NCBI GenBank assembly: GCA_903839695.1
Contig: CAIMDI010000031.1
Coordinates: 1-37,100, forward strand
Reading direction: 5' to 3'
From: Candidatus Tayloriibacteriota bacterium
GTDB lineage: Bacteria > Patescibacteriota > Minisyncoccia > Phycocordibacterales > PALSA-1337
Length of the DNA stretch: 37,100 bases
Shown: piece by piece, positions 34,480 to 37,100 of the stretch
Numbering within the stretch: the first letter of the stretch is position 1
Layout of the letters: each line of letters starts with the position of its first letter
Notes under the pieces: generated by a model
The model's database searches: none
What the model was told of the DNA's origin: nothing
Seen by the model: the letters and a program-made list of their open reading frames with translations, nothing else
Position numbers and translations under genes: made by a program

Positions 34480-34726
34480 AGTGTATGTAGAATAGTTTAG
34501 GATGGTCGACTAAACATAGTGAAAATCTACTTCCACTATACCAAATAATTTAAGCAATTAAATTAATACTTATGACATAAATAAAATAACAAATAAAAAA
34601 ACAATTTATCTATTTTTTAAATTATATTTTAACACCTTATTCAAACAAAACTTTTCATAAAAGTGAACAAGTAAATAAAATATAATTTAGAAAAATAGTC
34701 ATAATTTATAGCACAAAAAGATATAA

Positions 34727-34766
34727 AAAAAGAAAATGACTGGCCTACTCCAGTCATTTTCTTTTT
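34727..34766 (-). terminator. Terminator of the frr-rseP-nitroreductase unit
   Basis: A perfect 17-bp stem (34727-34743 with 34750-34766) with a 6-nt loop, GACTGG pairing with CCAGTC at the top. A/T runs flank both sides, so it could act in either direction. It lies 11 bp after the nitroreductase stop. Confidence 0.9.
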
Positions 34767-34777
34767 AAACTTTAATT

Positions 34778-35413
34778 TTACTTTACTTCTATAACCACTT
34801 CCTCTTTTGAATATCTAACTTTTTTATCTAAAGCGTGAGCATCATCTATAGATCTGAAACCTATTGCTGCCGCCACTTTTGATTCTAATCCCATTTTGTC
34901 TAGTCCCAATATTTCATCAAATTTACCATTATCAAAACCTTCCATAGGTCCTACATCAATATTATTTGCCGCTGCGCCTGCTACAAGTACACCTAAAGCG
35001 ATGTATATCTGTCTAGTTGCCCATTCTACCCTTTGCTCTGGTGTTTTGTTTACCAATGAACCTTTTATCATATCTGCAAAACCTTTTAGAGCGTCAATTG
35101 GCATATTTCTAATAGAAGCTACAGATGACATATATTTGTCGATTAGAGTATCGTCAATATTTTTTTCTACTGCAAATATTATGAGATGAGATGCATCAAC
35201 AAATTTTTCTTGTCCATATCCAGATTCCTTTAACTTTTGGCGTATTTCAGGATTACTAACGACTATAAACTTCCATGGCTGAAGTCCGTATGATGATGGA
35301 GAAAGTATTATGGATTGAAGTAATTCATCAAACTGAGCGTCTGTTAATTTTTTGTTTGTATCAAACTTATTCACTGAATAGCGCCACTTCATTGATTCAA
35401 TTAAATTTGTCAT
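34778..35413 (-). CDS. NAD(P)H-dependent nitroreductase family protein
   Basis: A 211-residue FMN-dependent nitroreductase of the NfsB/dihydropteridine-reductase type. It starts IESMKWRYSVNKFD with the R-S-V FMN-phosphate motif. SPSSYGLQPWKFIVV binds flavin, and ALGVLVAGAAANNIDVGPMEGF and the end AAAIGFRS are family-typical. The length is normal. It can reduce nitro compounds or quinones; the natural substrate is unknown. It lies 15 bp after rseP as the last gene before a strong terminator, so it is probably part of the frr-rseP unit. Confidence 0.92.
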   Translation of the reverse strand: MTNLIESMKWRYSVNKFDTNKKLTDAQFDELLQSIILSPSSYGLQPWKFIVVSNPEIRQKLKESGYGQEKFVDASHLIIFAVEKNIDDTLIDKYMSSVASIRNMPIDALKGFADMIKGSLVNKTPEQRVEWATRQIYIALGVLVAGAAANNIDVGPMEGFDNGKFDEILGLDKMGLESKVAAAIGFRSIDDAHALDKKVRYSKEEVVIEVK

Positions 35414-35428
35414 ATTTTATTTTAATTA

Positions 35429-36502
35429 TTATTTAATAAACAACCTAACTATATCTCTATATGTTACCACAATCATAAGTAATATAAGTAAACTAAAACC
35501 AATTGCATTTATGGTATTTGCTATTATTGGTTTTATAGGTCTTCTAATAATAGCTTCGATTATTACAAAGAATATTCTTCCACCATCTAATGCTGGGAAC
35601 GGCATCATGTTTAAAACACCAAGATTTATAGAAATAATAGCTGTAAACATAATCAAATACGTAAAGCCCAACTTATATGCATCTCCTACTAGACCAGCAA
35701 TACCCACAGGGCCAGTGACTGAAGATAATTTAGCTGTACCTTTAAATATGCCCGTTACTAAATCATATAATCCTGAAAAAGTAATTTCTATAGTATGTTT
35801 TGTAAATCTAAAACTTTCCAAAAATGCTTTGTGAATAGGTAATCTAAGAGTGGCAACATTATCCATTGCAATTCCAATAGCGTATTTCCCTTCTACTATT
35901 CCATTTTCAGCAATTATTTTTGTTGTTATTTCCTCTGCCCCTCTTTTGTATTTTAAATTGACTCCATTTGTAGTACTTTCATTTATACTTTTCTGAACTT
36001 CCTCAACATTTGAAGCAAGTAGCTGGTCGCCACCTTTTAATCCCGCCTTTTCAGCTGGAGATCCAGGACTGACATAAGTAATCATGATATGCGCGTCTTT
36101 CATTTTATCTTTAAATTCTGGATAACTATCTACAGATGTCGTAACTCCAATACTAAATGCAAAAGTAATAAGTAACCATGCAAAAATAAAATTAAAGAAA
36201 ATACCCGCAAATAAAACAGCGATTTGCTCTAATTTTGATTTGTGAACAAAACTTCTAGATTTATCCTCACCATTTATGGATTCATCGTCTGGATTTTCTC
36301 CAAAAATTTTTACATAACCTCCGAATGGTATTAGGTTCAAACCATATGTTGTTTCTCCGTATTTTTTTGAAAATATTTTAGGACCAAAACCTATTGCGAA
36401 TGCGTCTACTCTAATTCCGCACCATCTAGCCACCAAGAAATGACCTAATTCATGTACAAAAATTAATATTGCTAATACAATCAAAAAAATAATTATTGTC
36501 AT
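35429..36502 (-). CDS. rseP: Site-2 protease RseP
   Basis: A 357-residue intramembrane zinc metalloprotease. HELGH at residues 17-21 within the first membrane helix supplies the zinc ligands, and NMMPFPALDGGR near the C-terminus supplies the third. One PDZ domain lies between (YVSPGSPAEKAGLKGGDQLLA). At least four hydrophobic helices are visible. Family members cleave membrane anti-sigma factors after a first cut; here the ECF sigma/membrane pair at 32903-34305 is a possible target. It starts 8 bp after frr, a common neighbour of rseP in bacteria. Confidence 0.95.
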   Translation of the reverse strand: MTIIIFLIVLAILIFVHELGHFLVARWCGIRVDAFAIGFGPKIFSKKYGETTYGLNLIPFGGYVKIFGENPDDESINGEDKSRSFVHKSKLEQIAVLFAGIFFNFIFAWLLITFAFSIGVTTSVDSYPEFKDKMKDAHIMITYVSPGSPAEKAGLKGGDQLLASNVEEVQKSINESTTNGVNLKYKRGAEEITTKIIAENGIVEGKYAIGIAMDNVATLRLPIHKAFLESFRFTKHTIEITFSGLYDLVTGIFKGTAKLSSVTGPVGIAGLVGDAYKLGFTYLIMFTAIISINLGVLNMMPFPALDGGRIFFVIIEAIIRRPIKPIIANTINAIGFSLLILLMIVVTYRDIVRLFIK

Positions 36503-36510
36503 TTAATATA

Positions 36511-37062
36511 TTATGATATTATTTCCTTTTCCTTCTTTGAATAAAGATCATCCAGCTTTTTATTTGCTTCATCAACAAATTTCTGAATTTCTTTTTCATG
36601 TCTAAACACCTCATCTTTACCCAATCCACCAGCTTTCTCTTTTGCCTTTAAATCTTTCATAACTTCATCTCTGTGTAAACGAATTTGTTTCTTACCCTCT
36701 TCCAATCTTTCTTTTGCTAGTTTTACTATAGACAATCTACTCTCTGAAGTAAGCTCAGGAAAGTTTATTCTTAAACCTTTATCATCCACAGAAACAGAAA
36801 CACCGAGATTTGATAGAGAAATAGCTTTTTCAATTTCCTTTGACTGTGAAAGATCCCAAGGAACAATTCTTAATGTTCTGGGTCCTTCAGTCATAACACT
36901 TCCCACTTGGGCCAATGGCGCTGGAACTCCGTATGACTCAACTTTGACCCCGTCCAAAATACCTGGGTTAGCTTGACCAGTTCTGATATTTGATAATTCT
37001 TTTTTAATCCACTCCTCTGTACCTGATAATGACTTTTTAAATTTTGAAAAATCGTATGACAT
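36511..37062 (-). CDS. frr: Ribosome recycling factor
   Basis: A 183-residue RRF that, with EF-G, splits the post-termination ribosome. The signature is visible: LSNIRTGQANPGILDGVKV near residues 23-42, YGVPAPLAQVGSV, PWDLSQSKEIEKAI, and the closing helix with KEKAGGLGKDEVFRHEKEIQK. The length is normal. TGC-TATAAT ends 6 nt before the ATG and there is no Shine-Dalgarno motif, predicting a leaderless mRNA. It is the first gene of an frr-rseP-nitroreductase unit. The usual pyrH, tsf and rpsB genes are not within the 38 bp left to the window edge. Confidence 0.97.
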   Translation of the reverse strand: MSYDFSKFKKSLSGTEEWIKKELSNIRTGQANPGILDGVKVESYGVPAPLAQVGSVMTEGPRTLRIVPWDLSQSKEIEKAISLSNLGVSVSVDDKGLRINFPELTSESRLSIVKLAKERLEEGKKQIRLHRDEVMKDLKAKEKAGGLGKDEVFRHEKEIQKFVDEANKKLDDLYSKKEKEIIS

Positions 37063-37068
37063 ACCTGT

Positions 37069-37077
37069 ATTATAGCA
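37069..37077 (-). promoter_or_regulatory. frr extended -10 promoter
   Basis: TGC (37077-37075) directly precedes a perfect TATAAT (37074-37069) on the minus strand. The frr ATG lies 6 nt beyond. A -35 would lie at the AT-rich window edge and is not clear. Confidence 0.6.
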
Positions 37078-37100
37078 TAAAAATTTTTATATAAAAGAAA

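Larger units (their letters stand above)
34306..34777. other. Long AT-rich intergenic region with inverted repeats
   Basis: 472 bp without a gene between the sigma factor and nitroreductase (both minus). It contains the long imperfect inverted repeat at 34372-34479. Smaller hairpins follow: GTTTAG/CTAAAC around 34495-34515, and ATAGTG/CACTAT at 34516-34539. The nitroreductase terminator lies at 34727-34766. The stretch 34550-34725 shows nothing beyond AT-rich sequence. Confidence 0.6.

Overview
The window is a low-GC chromosomal segment of a bacterium with compact, closely packed genes, short intergenic gaps and almost no Shine-Dalgarno motifs. Small core proteins, a lone ParB, VanY-type and sphingomyelin-synthase-like envelope enzymes, and few biosynthetic genes suggest a Patescibacteria/CPR (Parcubacteria-like) genome. 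That assignment is an inference from gene style; there is no rRNA here to confirm it.

Layout. 1-4750: topA (+), parB (-), tRNA-Leu(CAA) followed at once by miaA (+), tRNA-Trp(CCA) (-) and rpmG (bL33, -). 4860-6480: a clearly GC-richer insert with two minus-strand genes for an exported and a membrane-anchored protein of unknown function. 6559-14411: alr (+), tRNA-Tyr(GTA) (-), a ClpB-type disaggregase that carries a ClpC-like IGF loop (-), a cysteine desulfurase (-), then a small membrane protein, a methyltransferase and enolase (+). 14412-14672: an unexplained, GC-elevated non-coding stretch. 14673-22500: a tight eight-gene minus-strand operon running phosphomannomutase-like HAD, mannose-6-P-isomerase-like cupin, two GH130 proteins, a Gmad2 lipoprotein-like protein, an NrnA/DHH phosphoesterase, an anchored cyclophilin and a Cas4-like nuclease. 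22583-25850: a plus-strand envelope/lipid group of DedA, GT4, alpha/beta hydrolase and PAP2_C. 25833-28629: a DEAD-box helicase (-) and a GC-richer nitronate monooxygenase (+). 28714-30922: VanY and a BaiN/HI0933-like flavoprotein (+). 30996-31080: a candidate stand-alone structured small RNA. 31172-37062: ABC-F, a small basic protein, an ECF sigma factor with a membrane partner, a nitroreductase, rseP and frr (all -).

Two themes stand out. First, PMM-like, cupin and GH130 proteins form a complete route between Fru-6-P, Man-6-P, Man-1-P and beta-mannosides. It contains four GH130-like propeller units in two proteins, which suggests a mannan salvage or mannogen-like storage cycle. Second, at least eleven genes have a -10-like hexamer only 6-9 nt before the start codon. 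That predicts leaderless mRNAs, while the compositionally foreign genes instead carry Shine-Dalgarno-like motifs.
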